DNA of 64,000 nucleotides from Cercis canadensis (GCA_003255065.1 QAOA01005223.1:39687-103686); one strand, 5' to 3'. Positions 23,556 through 34,905 are shown, numbered from the stretch's first letter. Translations and numbers: made by a program. The notes: generated by a model from the letters alone, not told the origin.

Positions 23556-25059
23556 TTAAATAAAACTTCTCTTGACAAAAACAAAACAATCCTTATGGGG
23601 CTGGTAGCTCGAGTCTGTAAAGATGGAGGATTCTGACAGTTTACTCTTAAATTGCTCAAAAATCTCATCCACAATATCTCCACCAAAATGTTTTCTCACC
23701 ATTCCTTCCAATCCAGCTCTGTAGTGTAAAACAACAACATTGACGTTCACCTCAGTCCTTGGCCGAACAATGGTTTCCATTTTCTCAATGCTATAATTCC
23801 TATTAGTCTCAATCAACAGCTTCAGCTCTTCTGGTGTTGGAAGGTAAACAGGTAAGTTGAAAGAATTTACCAGATCATCACTGAATATGCCCTTCATTGA
23901 TAAAAAAAAAATAAAAATTTAGATCAGATTAATGCCAAATGTGAACTCAAATTTGGAAATTTAGACTTTCATCAATCAATAACAGACAATTTGGAAATAT
24001 CTTAGAAGTTTCAATTACAGAAAAAACAAATTTATGAAATTTATCAACATTCTCATGGTTTTAAGAGCAACTTCTTAAATATTGAAAGCACACACTACTT
24101 TTATGACGTCTTCTGAAAACAAAAAAAGTCAACCATTACCAAGCAAGTAGAATTGGTTTTTTTTTTAAAATGAATGAAAGCTTCAAGAAGGTCATTATCA
24201 AGTACCTTACTGGCCATATGCAGAAGAGTATCTCCCAATATATCAATAGTAGCTGTCATGTTATTCTTACAATTCAAGGTGATGCAAGGAATAAGAAGAG
24301 CCATGAGACCTCCTGGAACAAGCTCAAATGCCCTGGAATTCAGGAAACCTGCCATGTCTTTCGCGAACTGCTCTGAGTAGACCTGTGCAATTTCCTTTGT
24401 AGCAGTGGTAAAGTAAATTTTCCCTTTGTTAAATGCAGGAGAGTGTTTGTCTAGTATCTCTTTAGGCACCCTTGATAGCCAATGAAGGGAATAAGATGAG
24501 TGGACGAAATGAAGAGATGACTTGGGGAACAAGCGGCCATGGAAAGAACCCGGCACGCCAGCTGCATAGTATTGCTTCTCAACTGGGAGGGACTTGAAAA
24601 GTGTGTTGAAATCATTACCAACATGATCATTGAAAAATACATTAAATTCAAGCCTATCAAAATCATATCCATTAGATTGCAATTTTAGATTTATGGATTC
24701 TATTATGTTTTCAATAGCAATGAATGTATTAGGTCCTACTGAACAACCCAAATCTGCTATGTTAAAAGGACGTGAGGAATGTAAGGAAAGAGTTCCTGTA
24801 TTTAAATGATCAAGAATAGCCTCCTTGAGGATTTGTTTGGCCAAATCAATTGCCTTATGCTGCACCGAAAAAAAAAAAAAGAGCTTCAATGCTGGCGTAA
24901 TCAGCAATCTATAAGTAATAGATCAGAATTGGGAAAGTGCTGAAATGTGATTAAGAATTAATGAAGTACCTGGCCGGAGGAATTTTTGGCATAGCTATAT
25001 TCACCATCTCCACTATTCATGGGGAATGCTTCATAAGATTCACTGCCCCCTTTGCTTTC
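23556..25059 (-). pseudogene. SABATH methyltransferase gene II2, split by the gypsy element
   Basis: Exons 24970-25059 (exon 1 without its ATG), 24206-24859 and 23556-23891. All frames are open. The ATG lies at 34,475-34,477, beyond the 9.4-kb gypsy insertion; the target duplication GAAAG (minus strand) covers codon 2 and part of codon 3. The intact form would have 360 residues. Motifs: MNSGDGEYSYA, DLGCSVGPNT, FFNDHVGNDFN, GVPGSFHGRLFP and SSYSLHWLS. This allele cannot start normally, but an in-frame Met (codon 15, in PMNSGDG) remains, and the element's LTR has a TATA box pointing into it. The intact start region appears after the N at 34,677, so an uninterrupted allele probably exists. Confidence 0.88.
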
Positions 25060-25358
25060 TGACGATGCCTGATTTAGTCCAAAGGACTGAAATGGATTGG
25101 GTGAGGTCACTTGAAAAGGTATCTGGCCAAGGTCGGGTGCATGCCCGAGTTTCGATGCTGAAGTTAATGATAAATCTAATATGAAATGGGAGCTTTTATA
25201 TATCTTTTTGTCTTGTTAAAAAGCCGTCCCTTTTACTTCTTGTTTGCCCTTATTTATAGGGAGATTCCCAGGTTTAAAGGATCTAGGGAATGGGTTCAGT
25301 TATGGGCTTGGTGATAATAGGCTTAAAACTTTACGGGCCGAAATATTGGGTATCTACA
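25060..25358 (-). repeat. 3' LTR of the Tat element
   Basis: 299 bp. On the minus strand it carries TATAAATA at 25,251-25,258, about 190 bp before the remaining SABATH exon 1. Confidence 0.95.
25251..25258 (-). promoter_or_regulatory. LTR TATA box facing gene II2
   Basis: TATAAATA on the minus strand within CCCTATAAATAAGGGC. The identical box in the other LTR is at about 34,362-34,369, where it would drive the element itself. Confidence 0.6.
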
Positions 25359-25374
25359 CTTGTCCCCCCTTGAA
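25359..25374 (-). other. Polypurine tract of the Tat element
   Basis: TTCAAGGGGGGACAAG on the minus strand, directly before the 3' LTR. Confidence 0.85.
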
Positions 25375-25712
25375 GCTCGGGCCTTGGTGTTACCGAGACC
25401 GAGCTATGGATTTATAAACGGTATCCGTTCCCGAGATGGGGATGTGGGGCAAAATGAGGGCGCGAATTTTTGAAATTTCGATGATTACGTCATGTGCCAT
25501 AATGATCTTTTGGTGCTTTGGATGTGACTGCCACGTGGCGTTTACGAGAGACGATATATTAATGACCATTCTGGCTGCGGCGGTCTTTTGGGCTGCTTTA
25601 GGTGTCAGGACCGTTTTGGATGTGACGTTTGGCCTTCCCGAGCTAGAATACGGCTCTCTCAGCACCGTTAGATCAGGAGTCCTTGGACGGTTGGATTCGC
25701 TCTGCGTTATCT

Positions 25713-25720
25713 TATAAATA
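25713..25720 (+). promoter_or_regulatory. TATA box of the antisense gene
   Basis: TATAAATA on the plus strand, 185 bp upstream of the ATG at 25,905. With the polyadenylation-like AATAAA at 28,006-28,011 it suggests a separate transcription unit. Confidence 0.55.
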
Positions 25721-25904
25721 GGGGTTGGTAAAACTTCAGTCTACTCTTTTGGTAAATTTTCTGAAATTGGTGCTTAGGTCGGTGTGAAGTAAGGAATCTT
25801 GTAGGATTTTCAGCTCGGAGTACTCCTTTTTCTGAAGGTAATTTTTGCCTCTTTCTCGCTCTTAGGTCGTAGGTCTTCTTTCTTCTTAGTTCACTTGTGG
25901 TAAG

Positions 25905-27942
25905 ATGGAGAGTTATTCTTCTGTGAACGGCGAGGACCCTATGAACTATCTGGAAGATATTGAAGTAATTTCGTCTGATGGGGGGATGGAGGCCAACAGG
26001 GAAGTGGTGAGTGAGAGGGAGCCAAGTGTTGGTAGGGAACAAGATAGGGCGGAGGAAGCTAGTTCCAGCGACAGTAGCTTAGATATATCCTTTGTTCGGC
26101 CCTCTGTTCCTTCTTTTGTTCATGAGAGGATAAAAAATACCTTTTCCGTGCTTCGCACAAAGTTTGTAAGGGAGTTCAAATTTTATAACAATGAGATTGA
26201 CTGGGGTCGTAGCAGTTGTGATGTTAAAGCCTGCCCGAGAGATGCGCCTGTCTGTGAAAACTGCCCAAAAAACGATTTTTTTACCTTTAGTGCGGCTTAT
26301 ATGGAGAGGGCCGGAGCGGAGTTACCTCTCTCCGAGTTTGAGATTGAGTTTTTTAGGAAGGTTAACGCCGCTCCGTCCCAACTCCATGTAAACGGCTGGG
26401 GTTTTCTTCGGGCGTTTCAAAAAATATGTGAGCTTTTGTCGGTAGAGAGTAGGGTAGAGGTATTTTTTTATTTTTTTACTTTAAAGGACGTGAAGGATAC
26501 CGACCAGGATTTTGTGTACATAGCTGGTCGGCGGGGGTTAGGACTCTTGAAGTTAGTGGAAGAATCGGCAAAAGGGTGGAAAGACCGATTCTTCCGAGTA
26601 ACAGTCCCGACCTGGAAGGCAGGCCCGGCGCCAGCTATGGCATTTTTCCTAAAGGAGGACTTAAAACCTCGGTTTCCCCTGCGCTGGAGTCGGGATATTT
26701 ACAAGGTGCCAGCTCGGGCGATAGACGAGTATATTCGGGAAGATCGGCAGATAATAAAGACGATCTCCCAACTGGCCGTTGAAAACGCGCAGATGGTTAC
26801 GCTCAAGGCCAAAGATCTTATTGGTCGGTATTCATTGTGTGAAGTTGGGCGTAAGCTTTCTGATGTACTAATATTTTTTGTTTCTTTCTGCAGAGGGAAA
26901 GCTGTCGGCAGAGCAAATGGTGAACCTAGCGAAGCTGGCAAAGGCGAGAACTCAAAGGTCGGCGGCGCCACCAAAGGCTATACCTGCGGAGCCAGTGACG
27001 GTGGTGAGAGCGGAGGAGGTGCCCGTGCTACCGGCTGCTCGGGAGGAGGGGAGCCCTGTTGCTGCTAAGGGGAAGCAGAGAGCCAGGAATAAGAGACAGC
27101 GGGTGGCGGCAAAGGCGGATAAAGACCGAGCAGACCCCTCGGCCAGCCGGATGTTTGACCTTGATTCAGAGGTAAAACATTTCGAGCTGTTTGCCGCCCC
27201 CGTGGGAGAGAAGCGGGAACATTCCAGTGTCTCATTCTGGAATGTTCAATATCCGGCGGGAGATCGGCTGAAATCGTTGGCCCTGCCTACAGATCGAACG
27301 AAGGTGGCGGAGGCCAAAACATTGCTGCTGAGCAAACACCTTCGGGACATCATAGGACGGGTTGCCGTGATTGGCCAAGAGCTGAATGAGAGGGTCATCA
27401 CGTCCGAGCTGGAGAGGCAGAAATTTTTGGAAGAGGACGAGGTGACCCGGGCAACGGTAGAATCTTGCCATGAGGCCTTGGGTCGGGCCGAGAGGGAGCT
27501 GGGGGACATCCGTACAAGGTTGGATGCTACGTTGGCCGAGCTTACCCAGGTGAAAGAAGAAAAGAAGATAAGCCAGGAGCTAGGTAGGGCGGCTGAGATC
27601 CGGGAAGGCAAGGTTCGGTGCCAAATGGCTCGACGGCTGGACCGAGTTCGACAGTCAAAATCAAGATTAAGGGACCGGGCTAAGCAGAAGATTGTGATGA
27701 ACTATGCTGAAGCCCATGAGAAAGGGTTTAAGCTATGTTTAGAGCAATCTCGGCTGCAGGTCCCTGATATTGATGCCGAGCGCCTGGATCCTTGGAAAAG
27801 GGTAAGGGACGGTCAGCTGGTGGACAACGTTGAAGAGGCGGATGAGGAGGACCCTGAGCTGCGGGTTGATCCTGACTCCAGTGCAGATGCGGATTCAGCC
27901 TCGGAGAACGAAGATGTTCTTCGAGAGCAGGATAAACCCTAG
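25905..27942 (+). CDS. Antisense gene of the Tat element (putative gypsy-type transposon protein)
   Basis: Lies on the strand opposite gag-pol. The first exon runs from ATG 25,905; an N-terminal acidic, Ser-rich part precedes a folded region with SQLHVNGWGFLRAF, reminiscent of the Pfam Transposase_28 / putative gypsy-type transposon family (PF04195, from memory). The C-terminal exon (to stop 27,942) is charged and probably coiled coil (SELERQKFLEEDEVTRATVES). The frame changes from 0 to 1 around 26,850-26,893. A 43-bp intron (26,851-26,893, GTAAGC...CAG) or a 70-bp intron (donor GTCGGT at 26,824) restores one frame; either gives roughly 655-665 residues. 43 bp is very short for a plant intron. 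GC content is higher than in the flanks. Function unknown. Confidence 0.75.
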
Positions 27943-28418
27943 GGAGTTAGGATCTTGTAACAAATGTATTTTTTCTTTCTTTTTCTTGTAATCCGATGTA
28001 CAAGTAATAAAAATGAGATTTTATCATATGATGTGGCTTTCTTATTCTATTTTTGATGGTTGAACGAGTATTATAGCTCGGTTAAAAGCTAAATTTGGAT
28101 AAGTTGAAGAAACTTTGGGCGATGATGAACTACTGGGAAATTATAAATAATATTGAACGGATGTGATAGCTCGTTTAAAAGCTAAAATGGGATAAGTTGA
28201 AGAAACTTTGTAAATATTATGACAATAAGTCGGGTTTATGACAATTAGTTCATAAGATACCGAGCTATTCTTTGATGGGTTAGGTTGGAAGCTTTTTCCG
28301 TTATTTTGGACTTGTTCAAAAGATTTGATGTTTGTAGATTTGAAACTGCAAGTAGGGCGTTTGGCAGGGCCATGGTCCTTTTAAGGGTATTGGCCCTTGT
28401 GGATGAAGCTCGGTTAGA

Positions 28419-28666
28419 GCGATTTTAAGGACATTGGTCCTTTTAAGGGCATTGGCCCTTGTAGTTTAAGCTCGGGTAGAGCGATTTTAAGGACGTTGGT
28501 CCTTTTAAGGGCATTGGCCCTTGTAGTTTAAGCTCGGGTAGAATGATTTTAAGGACGTTGGTCCTTTTAAGGGCATTGGCCCTTGTAGTTTAAGCTCGGG
28601 TAGAGCGATTTTAAGGACGTTGGTCCTTTTAAAGGCGTTGGCCCTTGTAGTTTAAGCTCGGGTTGA
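28419..28666. repeat. 62-bp tandem repeats in the Tat element
   Basis: Four head-to-tail units of 62 bp (28,419, 28,481, 28,543, 28,605) plus a diverged partial unit before them. Each unit has two 16-nt hairpins with 6-bp stems and 4-nt loops: AAGGACGTTGGTCCTT (ATTG loop in the first unit) and AAGGGCATTGGCCCTT (arms altered in the fourth unit). They sit between the end of pol and the antisense gene. Confidence 0.93.
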
Positions 28667-28676
28667 TGTAGAAACT

Positions 28677-31600
28677 TCATTGTATATATTGGCGAAGATT
28701 TAGTACATTCCAAGTGCGGGGGATGTGGTCGCCTTCCATGGTGGTCAGCTTGTATGCCCCTTTTCCAAGTACCTCGTGGATTCGGTAGGGGCCTTCCCAA
28801 TTTGGTGCCAACTTTCCTTCATTGAGGTGTTTTCTTGTGATGGTCGCCTTTCGAAGCACGAGGTCGCCCTGTTGAAACTCTCTTGATCTGACCTTGAGGT
28901 TGTGATAACGGGCGAGTTTCTGTTTGTATGCCATTGCTCGGATCCGAGCTTTGTCCCTCTCTTCGTCAAGTAGGTCAAGGTTGACTTGTAATTGTTCTGA
29001 ATTGTGATCAGTTTGGAAAAATTCTCTTCTGCGAGATGGTTCGCCAATTTCTACTGGGATCATAGCTTCGGTTCCGTAGGTAAGCTTGTACGGGGACATG
29101 CCTGTTGAGGTTTGGGAAGTAGTTCGGTAAGACCAGAGGACCCATGGTAGCTCTTAAACCCACCGAGATTTGGTTTGATCTAGTCTTTTCTTGATGCCAT
29201 CTAGTAATATGCGATTTGCCGCCTCTGCTTGGCCGTTAGCTTGAGGATGCTCGACCGAGGTGAAATGTAGCCTGATGCGGAGGTCGGCACAAAATGCCCG
29301 GAAACCCGAGTCTGAGAACTGGGTCCCGTTGTCCGTGGTTATTGTATGTGGGATGCCGAACCTGCAAATGATGAAAGTTTGAACAAACTTTTTAGCATTT
29401 TTAGCCGTGATTGTAGCCAAAGGCTCGGCTTCGATCCATTTAGAGAAGTAATCAATAGCGACAATAAGAAATTTTTTCTGCCCAAGGGCCAATGGGAAAG
29501 GTCCTAGGAGATCTAATCCCCAGCGGCTGAAGGGCCATGGTTCGACCGCGACATGTAGGTCGGTGGGTGGTGCGAGGTGGATGTGTGCAAATTTTTGGCA
29601 CTTGTCACATCTTTGCACAAACTTGGTCGCGTCAGTCCTCAAGGTTGGCCAATAGTATCCAGTTCTAAGGATACTAGCTGCTAAAGATCGGGCCCCGATG
29701 TGGTGGCCACATATTCCTTCATGGACCTCTTGCAGGACGTAAGTGGATTGATCTGGGGTTAGGCATTTCAAAAGCGGGGTGTGATAGCCGCGCTTGTAAA
29801 GCACGCCTCTCTCTAAGTAATAGTTAGCTGCTATGCGTCGGAGCTTTCTTGCGTCTGCTTTCTCCTTTGGGAGGTTTTCTGTTTCAAGGAAATGTTTGAT
29901 AGGGGTGATCCATGTTGGTGCCTCTTCCTCGACGATTAGCACTCCGACGTGTTCTGTACTGGGGTGGTGGAGCGTTTCTTGTATGACTGTTTGATTATGT
30001 CCTGGCTTCTTGCTGCTGGCTAATTTGGAGAGGAGGTCGGCGCGGCAATTCTCGTTTCGCGGGATGTGGAGTATTTCGAAGTTTTTCAACTGGGAAGTTA
30101 AGCTTTGAACTATTTCGAGATACTTCATCATCAAGGGATCCTTGGCTTGATATTCTCCCTTAACCTGGCTAGTGACTAGCTGAGAGTCGCTGGATGCTAG
30201 GAGATTCTCGGATCCCAGTTCCAGAGCCAGCTTGAGACCGGCGATAAGAGCTTCATATTCAGCCTGATTGTTAGAGGTCGGAAACTCGAACCGCAGAGAT
30301 TGTTCTATTGTTATACCCTCTGGGCCTTCCACGATGATTCCTGCTCCTCCTCCTTTGATGTTGGAGGAACCGTCAACCGATAAGCCCCAAGCGTGGGGTT
30401 GACCAAGGTTGGGTGATTCTGGAGGAGTGAATTCGGCAATAAAATCGGCCAGTGCTTGGGCCTTGATTGCATCTCTGGGCTCGTAGGTAATAGTGTGCTC
30501 GGAGAGTTCGACGGACCACCCGAGCATGCGTCCGGCAAGGTCGGGTTTTTGAAGGACCTGCCGTATTGGCTGATCTGTACGGACGGTAATTGGGTGATTT
30601 TGGAAATATGGTCGAAGACGACGGGCTGAGAGGACTAGAGCATAAGCAAGTTTTTCTAATTTATGGTAGTTGAGCTCGGACCCCTGAAGGGTATGGCTAG
30701 TGAAGTAAACGGGTAGTTGGTTCTTGTCTTCGCGAACGAGGGCCGAGCTGACAGCATGGTTACTGGAGGCAAGGTATAGGTAAAGTATCTCGGCTGGCTT
30801 GGGTTTGGAGAGTATGGGTGGGGAGGCTAAGTATTGCTTGAGTTCGTCAAAGGCTCGTTGACTCTCTTTTGTCCATTCGAAGTTTTTGACCTTTTTGAGT
30901 GCTTGGAAAAAAGGGAGAGCTTTGTCGGCGGATTTTGACATGAATCGGGAAAGAGCTGCAATTCTGCCGGTTAGGCGCTGGACCTCCCTTACTGTTGTTG
31001 GTGGCTTCATCTGGATGATGGCGGCGCATTTGTCGGGATTAGCCTCTATACCTCGGTGTGTTAACATGAAGCCCGAAAACTTGCCAGCCGCTACCCCAAA
31101 GGTGCATTTGGAGGGGTTTAGGCGCATGGCGTGTTTACGGAGCTCGGAGAATGTTTCCTCGAGGTCAGCCAGGTGGTCCTCCTCCGAGCGCGACTTGACA
31201 AGTAAGTCGTCTACGTATACTTCAACGTTCCGTCCTATCTGTGCTTTAAAAACTCTGTCCATCAGTCTCTGATAGGTGGCCCCTGCATTTTTTAATCCGA
31301 AGGGCATGACTCGGTAGCAATATGTGGCCTTCTCAGTGATAATGTTGTCTTATCCTCATCTTCAGGGTGCATGCGGATTTGGTTGTATCCCGAGTAGGCG
31401 TCCATAAAACTCAAAAGTTTGTAACCGGATGCTCCATCGACGAGCTTGTCGATGCTTGGAAGGGGATAAGGATCTTTTGGACATGATTTGTTCAGGTCGG
31501 AGTAATCCACGCACATTCTCCATTTTCCGTTAGCTTTCTTGACCATGACAACGTTGGCTAGCCAGGTCGCGTAGGGTACCTCCCGAATGAACTTGGCGTC

Positions 31601-32386
31601 TAAAAGTTTGGCGACCTCATCTTGGATTGCTGCTTGCCGCTCTGGACCCACTACGCGCTTCTTTTGTCGGACTGGTTTGGCCCCTGCATGAACAGAGAGT
31701 TTATGGCAGATGAAATCGGGATTTATACCTGGCATGTCGGCCGCTGTCCATGCGAATAGGTCGGCATTGGCGACCAGGAGGTCAGTCAACTTCTTTACGA
31801 TAGGCGCAGGAAGGCCGGATCCCACATTTACTGTTTGATCGGGCCTTTGTCCGACTTGGACTGGGATCAGGTCGCCTTTTGGCTCGGGTCGGGTTCCCTG
31901 ACTTGGTCGGTTGTCCAGCTCGTCAAGGGGAGTCGAGGAGCTGTTGCTGGTGTCTTCCGGCTTTTTAGAGTAGTCAATGGAAAGACTGATGTTGTAACAA
32001 GTTCTGCCGAGAAGCTGGTCGCCCCGCACTTGACCAACTGTGCCCGAGGTAGTGGGGAATTTAAGTAAGAGGTGCTTAGTTGAAACAATGGCGTCAATGC
32101 TGTTGAGGGAAGGTCGTCCCAAGATGGCATTGTAAGCAGAGGGGCAATCGACGACCAAAAAACGAATGTCGGCGTTTGTGGAATTGGGGAATTCGCCGAG
32201 AGTAGCCCTAATGTTGACAGTGCCTTTGACGCCGACCTGGTGCCCTGAGAAACCGACGAGAGTTCCTAGATAGGCGCTGAGGTTTGAGGTAGGGAGGCCG
32301 AGTTGAGAGTAAGCGTGATAGAAGAGGATATCGGCCGAACTTCCTTGATCTATTAGGACTTTCCGAACTTCGTAGTTGGCTATCAA
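28677..32386 (-). pseudogene. Tat pol: PR, RT, RNase H x2, integrase (frameshift and stop)
   Basis: Protease with IDQGSSADILFYHAYSQLGL near 32,355. RT with WRMCVDYSDLNKSCPKD, MPFGLKNAGATYQ and active site YVDDLLVKS (about 31,210). First RNase H near 30,550, then an archaeal-type RNase H with VDGSSNIKGGGAG and NNQAEYEALIAGL (about 30,400-30,000). Integrase zinc motif GHHIGARSL ... CDKCQKF and catalytic TTDNGTQF, EHPQANGQAEAANR (to about 29,200). The C-terminus NWEGPYRIHEVLGKGAYKL ends at 28,677. A one-base loss near 31,347 changes the frame within RT and a TAA lies at 29,154-29,156, so this copy needs helper proteins. Confidence 0.92.
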
Positions 32387-34114
32387 GCAAGAGATGACTA
32401 CGGGATCATCGTGCTCTGGGTCGATGAATCCATAGTCGGCGTCGGAGAAAGAAATGGTTGGCTGCGGTTTGGCTCTTTTGGCGAAAGTGGTGTGAAATAT
32501 TTCGCGTTGGTACTTGTGGGCAGCTCGTTCATGCCTTTTCCGAGAAGACCTGGAGCATCCCCCACCCGCGAAACCACCTGCAATGGTATGGATAATCCCT
32601 GCGGGATTTTGTCTTGGGTTTTCCTGATGGTTCGGAGGGAACCTGCCTGGAGCTCTGTCGCCCTGTGGATTTTGATCTGGGCGAGTCAGGCGGTTATGGG
32701 GAGGAGATTGGTGCCGTGGTCGGTGTTCCCTGTGGGGTCTTTGGTTGGGGAGAGGGACCTCAGCACGGTATTTTTGCAGATAACCTTTTTGAATGAGGTC
32801 CTCTATGACATTCTGCAGGTGTCGGCAATCGTTTGTATCATGACCGCATCCTCGGTGAAAGGCACAGTACTTGTCTTTCTCGGCTCCAACCCTCTTTTTA
32901 GGAGGCGGGAGCTGAGCTAACTTGGTGTAGCAGATTTCCTCGAGGACGCGGGCCCGACTTTGATTTAAAGGTGTGTAGCTGTCGAACCGAGGTCGGGTGG
33001 GGGATCTCTCTCTTTTGGGTTTTTTGTCGTCCTGGACCTTCTTGTCCCGAGGAGATTTGCTTATTTCATTCTGGCCGAGTATTTCTTCGAGGTTGATATG
33101 CTTGGCTACCTTCAGCAGAAGGTTGGATAGGCTTGCCGGTGGGTCAAGGGTGAGGTTTTCGAGTAGGCGCCCAGGTCAGAGACCTGCTTGGATGGCATGC
33201 ATAGCTACTGCTTCGGTGAGGTCACGGACTTGCAGGGAGAGTTTATTGTACCTGTCCATGTAATCTTTCAAGGACTCATTCTCCCCTTGTTTCAAGGTGG
33301 CTAGAACAGCGGAGGATCTTTGGTGAGTCATGCTGGTAGAGAAGCGAGCCTGGAAAAGCTCAGCGAGTTGATCGAAAGTTGAGATACTCTGCGGCGGGAG
33401 GCTTGAGAACCACTGAAGTGCTGCTCGACGCAAAGTGACAGGAAAGGCTCGACACATGATTTCTTCTGCTGATCCCGCTAGAAGCATGACCGAGTTATAA
33501 TTTTCCAAATGCTCCCTAGGATCTGTGGAACCGTCATAGGAGTCGAGGTGTGGTGGTTTGAAATTCTGGGGCAGAGGGAAAACCATGATTTCTTTTGTAA
33601 AAGGATGTTTGGCAGTTTGTCTCTTTTTCTCCAGAGCTTGTGATGGTTGGCTCTGAGCGGATGTTTGCGGGGGTGCTTCTCGGACGAGGGATTGGAAGGA
33701 AGATTGGTTTTCTTCAATCTCCTCTGTATGTAGATTCTTGTGGTGCCTGCCTTGAAAAGTGTCTTGGAAACGGAGAGGAGAGTCTCCGCGGGTTGAAATT
33801 TCGGCCCAAGAGTCGGTTTTTTGGACCCGCTGTTTTAACTCTGCTATCTCTGCTTTGTCTGCCATCCGCTCTTGCTTGAGAGTTTGGATTTCGCGGAGTA
33901 AAAAGGAGAGTGTGGCCTTGTCTGAGTTTTGATCTGTGTTTACGCAAGGGGGTTCCGGGCTATGAGAAGTGTGGCGGGGAGGTGGGAGTGGCTGTCTTCG
34001 GGTAGTGCCTGGCTGAAATGGGGGTTTCGTGGGTGAAGGAGTGGTTTCCGAGTTGGTGCGAGGGTTTCCAATCTCGGTGGTCGGGTCCATTTTGCACAAA
34101 ACAGGATCGTACAA
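32387..34114 (-). pseudogene. Tat gag (one premature stop)
   Basis: The likely start is Met at 34,090 (MDPTTEIGNPR) or 34,114. Contains the retrotransposon gag core (IMCRAFPVTLRRAALQWFSS) at about 33,460. A TGA at 33,176-33,178 (context fits a CGA-to-TGA change) interrupts the frame, which then continues to a zinc-knuckle-like CAFHRGCGHDTNDC near 32,867 and on into the protease without a shift. Confidence 0.88.
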
Positions 34115-34152
34115 TGAATTTGTTTCTCGGGGAAAAGAGAGGAAACAAGTTT

Positions 34153-34170
34153 CCCACAGACGGCGCCAAA
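34153..34170 (-). other. Primer-binding site of the Tat element
   Basis: Reads TTTGGCGCCGTCTGTGGG on the minus strand next to the 5' LTR. The TGGCGCC start is shared with Asp-tRNA-type sites, but the following bases are not a clear Asp match, so the primer tRNA is unassigned. Confidence 0.75.
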
Positions 34171-34469
34171 TGACGATGCCTGATTTGGTCCAAAGGACTG
34201 AAATGGATTGGGTGAGGTCAGTTGAAAAGGTATCTGGCCAAGGTCGGGTGCATGCCCGAGTTTCGATGCTGAAGTTAATGATAAATCTAATATGAAATGG
34301 GAGCTTTTATATATCTTTTTGTCTTGTTAAAAAGCCGTCCCTTTTACTTCTTGTTTGCCCTTATTTATAGGGAGATTCCCAGGTTTAAAGGATCTAGGGA
34401 ATGGGTTCAGTTATGGGCTTGGTGATAATGGGCTTAAAACTTTACGGGCCGAAATATTGGGTATCTACA
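34171..34469 (-). repeat. 5' LTR of the Tat element
   Basis: 299 bp, differing from the other LTR at about three positions (one is 25,076 A versus 34,187 G). Confidence 0.95.
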
Positions 34470-34905
34470 CTTTCCATCGTTGTGCTACTTCTACATGACT
34501 CTGATAAATGAATATGTATCCTTCTAAGTGAGAAGAGACTTAAACTGTTATTATCTTTGTCTTCTCAAAAGAAATTCTGTGTGATTCAAGGAAAGGGAAA
34601 ACTTAAAAAACCCAAAGTAAGTTTAAAATTATAGCATCATGCTCTACGTTTAAAAAACTCAAAATTCAAAATTCAANCCCTTTGCTTTCCATCGTTGTGC
34701 TACTTCTACATGACTCTGATAAATGAATATGTATCCTTCTAAGTGAGAAGAGACTTAAACTGTTGTTATCTTTGTCTTCTCAAAAGAAATTCTGTGTGAT
34801 TCAAGGAAAGGGAAAACTTAAAAAACCCAAAGTAAGTTTAAAATTATAGCATCATGCTCTACGTTTAAAAAACTCAAAATTCAAAATTCAAAATTCAAAG
34901 GGAAG
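34470..34905. other. 5' flank of gene II2, present twice around N 34,677
   Basis: 34,470-34,676 begins with the gypsy target duplication CTTTC, the II2 start codon (34,475-34,477, minus strand) and upstream sequence. After the N, 34,678 starts CCCTTTGCTTTCCATCGTTG, which is exon 1 joined to the ATG without the element, and then repeats the same upstream sequence. The second copy is thus the unoccupied allele or haplotype. Confidence 0.85.

Larger units (their letters stand above)
25060..34469 (-). mobile_element. Ty3/gypsy retrotransposon, Tat lineage
   Basis: 9,410 bp with 299-bp LTRs (25,060-25,358 and 34,171-34,469) and TG...CA ends. The 5-bp target duplication CTTTC is at 25,055-25,059 and 34,470-34,474. 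The LTRs differ at only about three positions, so the insertion is young. Minus-strand order: LTR, primer site, gag, PR, RT, RNase H, a second RNase H, integrase, tandem repeats, an opposite-strand gene, purine tract, LTR. The second (archaeal-type) RNase H and an antisense gene between pol and the 3' LTR are known marks of the Tat lineage. Pol carries a frameshift and stops. Confidence 0.95.

Noticed and set aside
23300..25000. Phase-matched mutually exclusive terminal exons 3a/3b using the two overlapping donors of exon 2
   Set aside because: On checking, exon 3b needs a phase-2 donor and neither GT is phase 2. Only the less likely inner acceptor keeps the frame, so a designed switch is not supported.
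26851..26893. A frameshift mutation in the antisense gene instead of an intron
   Set aside because: Good GTAAGC and TTTCTGCAG borders with a T-rich tract and exact frame restoration favour an intron, although its small size leaves some doubt.
28357..28666. CRISPR array
   Set aside because: The 62-bp units are contiguous with no unique spacers, in a plant retrotransposon.
31835..34295. Plus-strand open frames of 77-169 codons across gag-pol of the Tat element
   Set aside because: GC-richer coding sequence on the minus strand creates these antisense frames; they show no domain.
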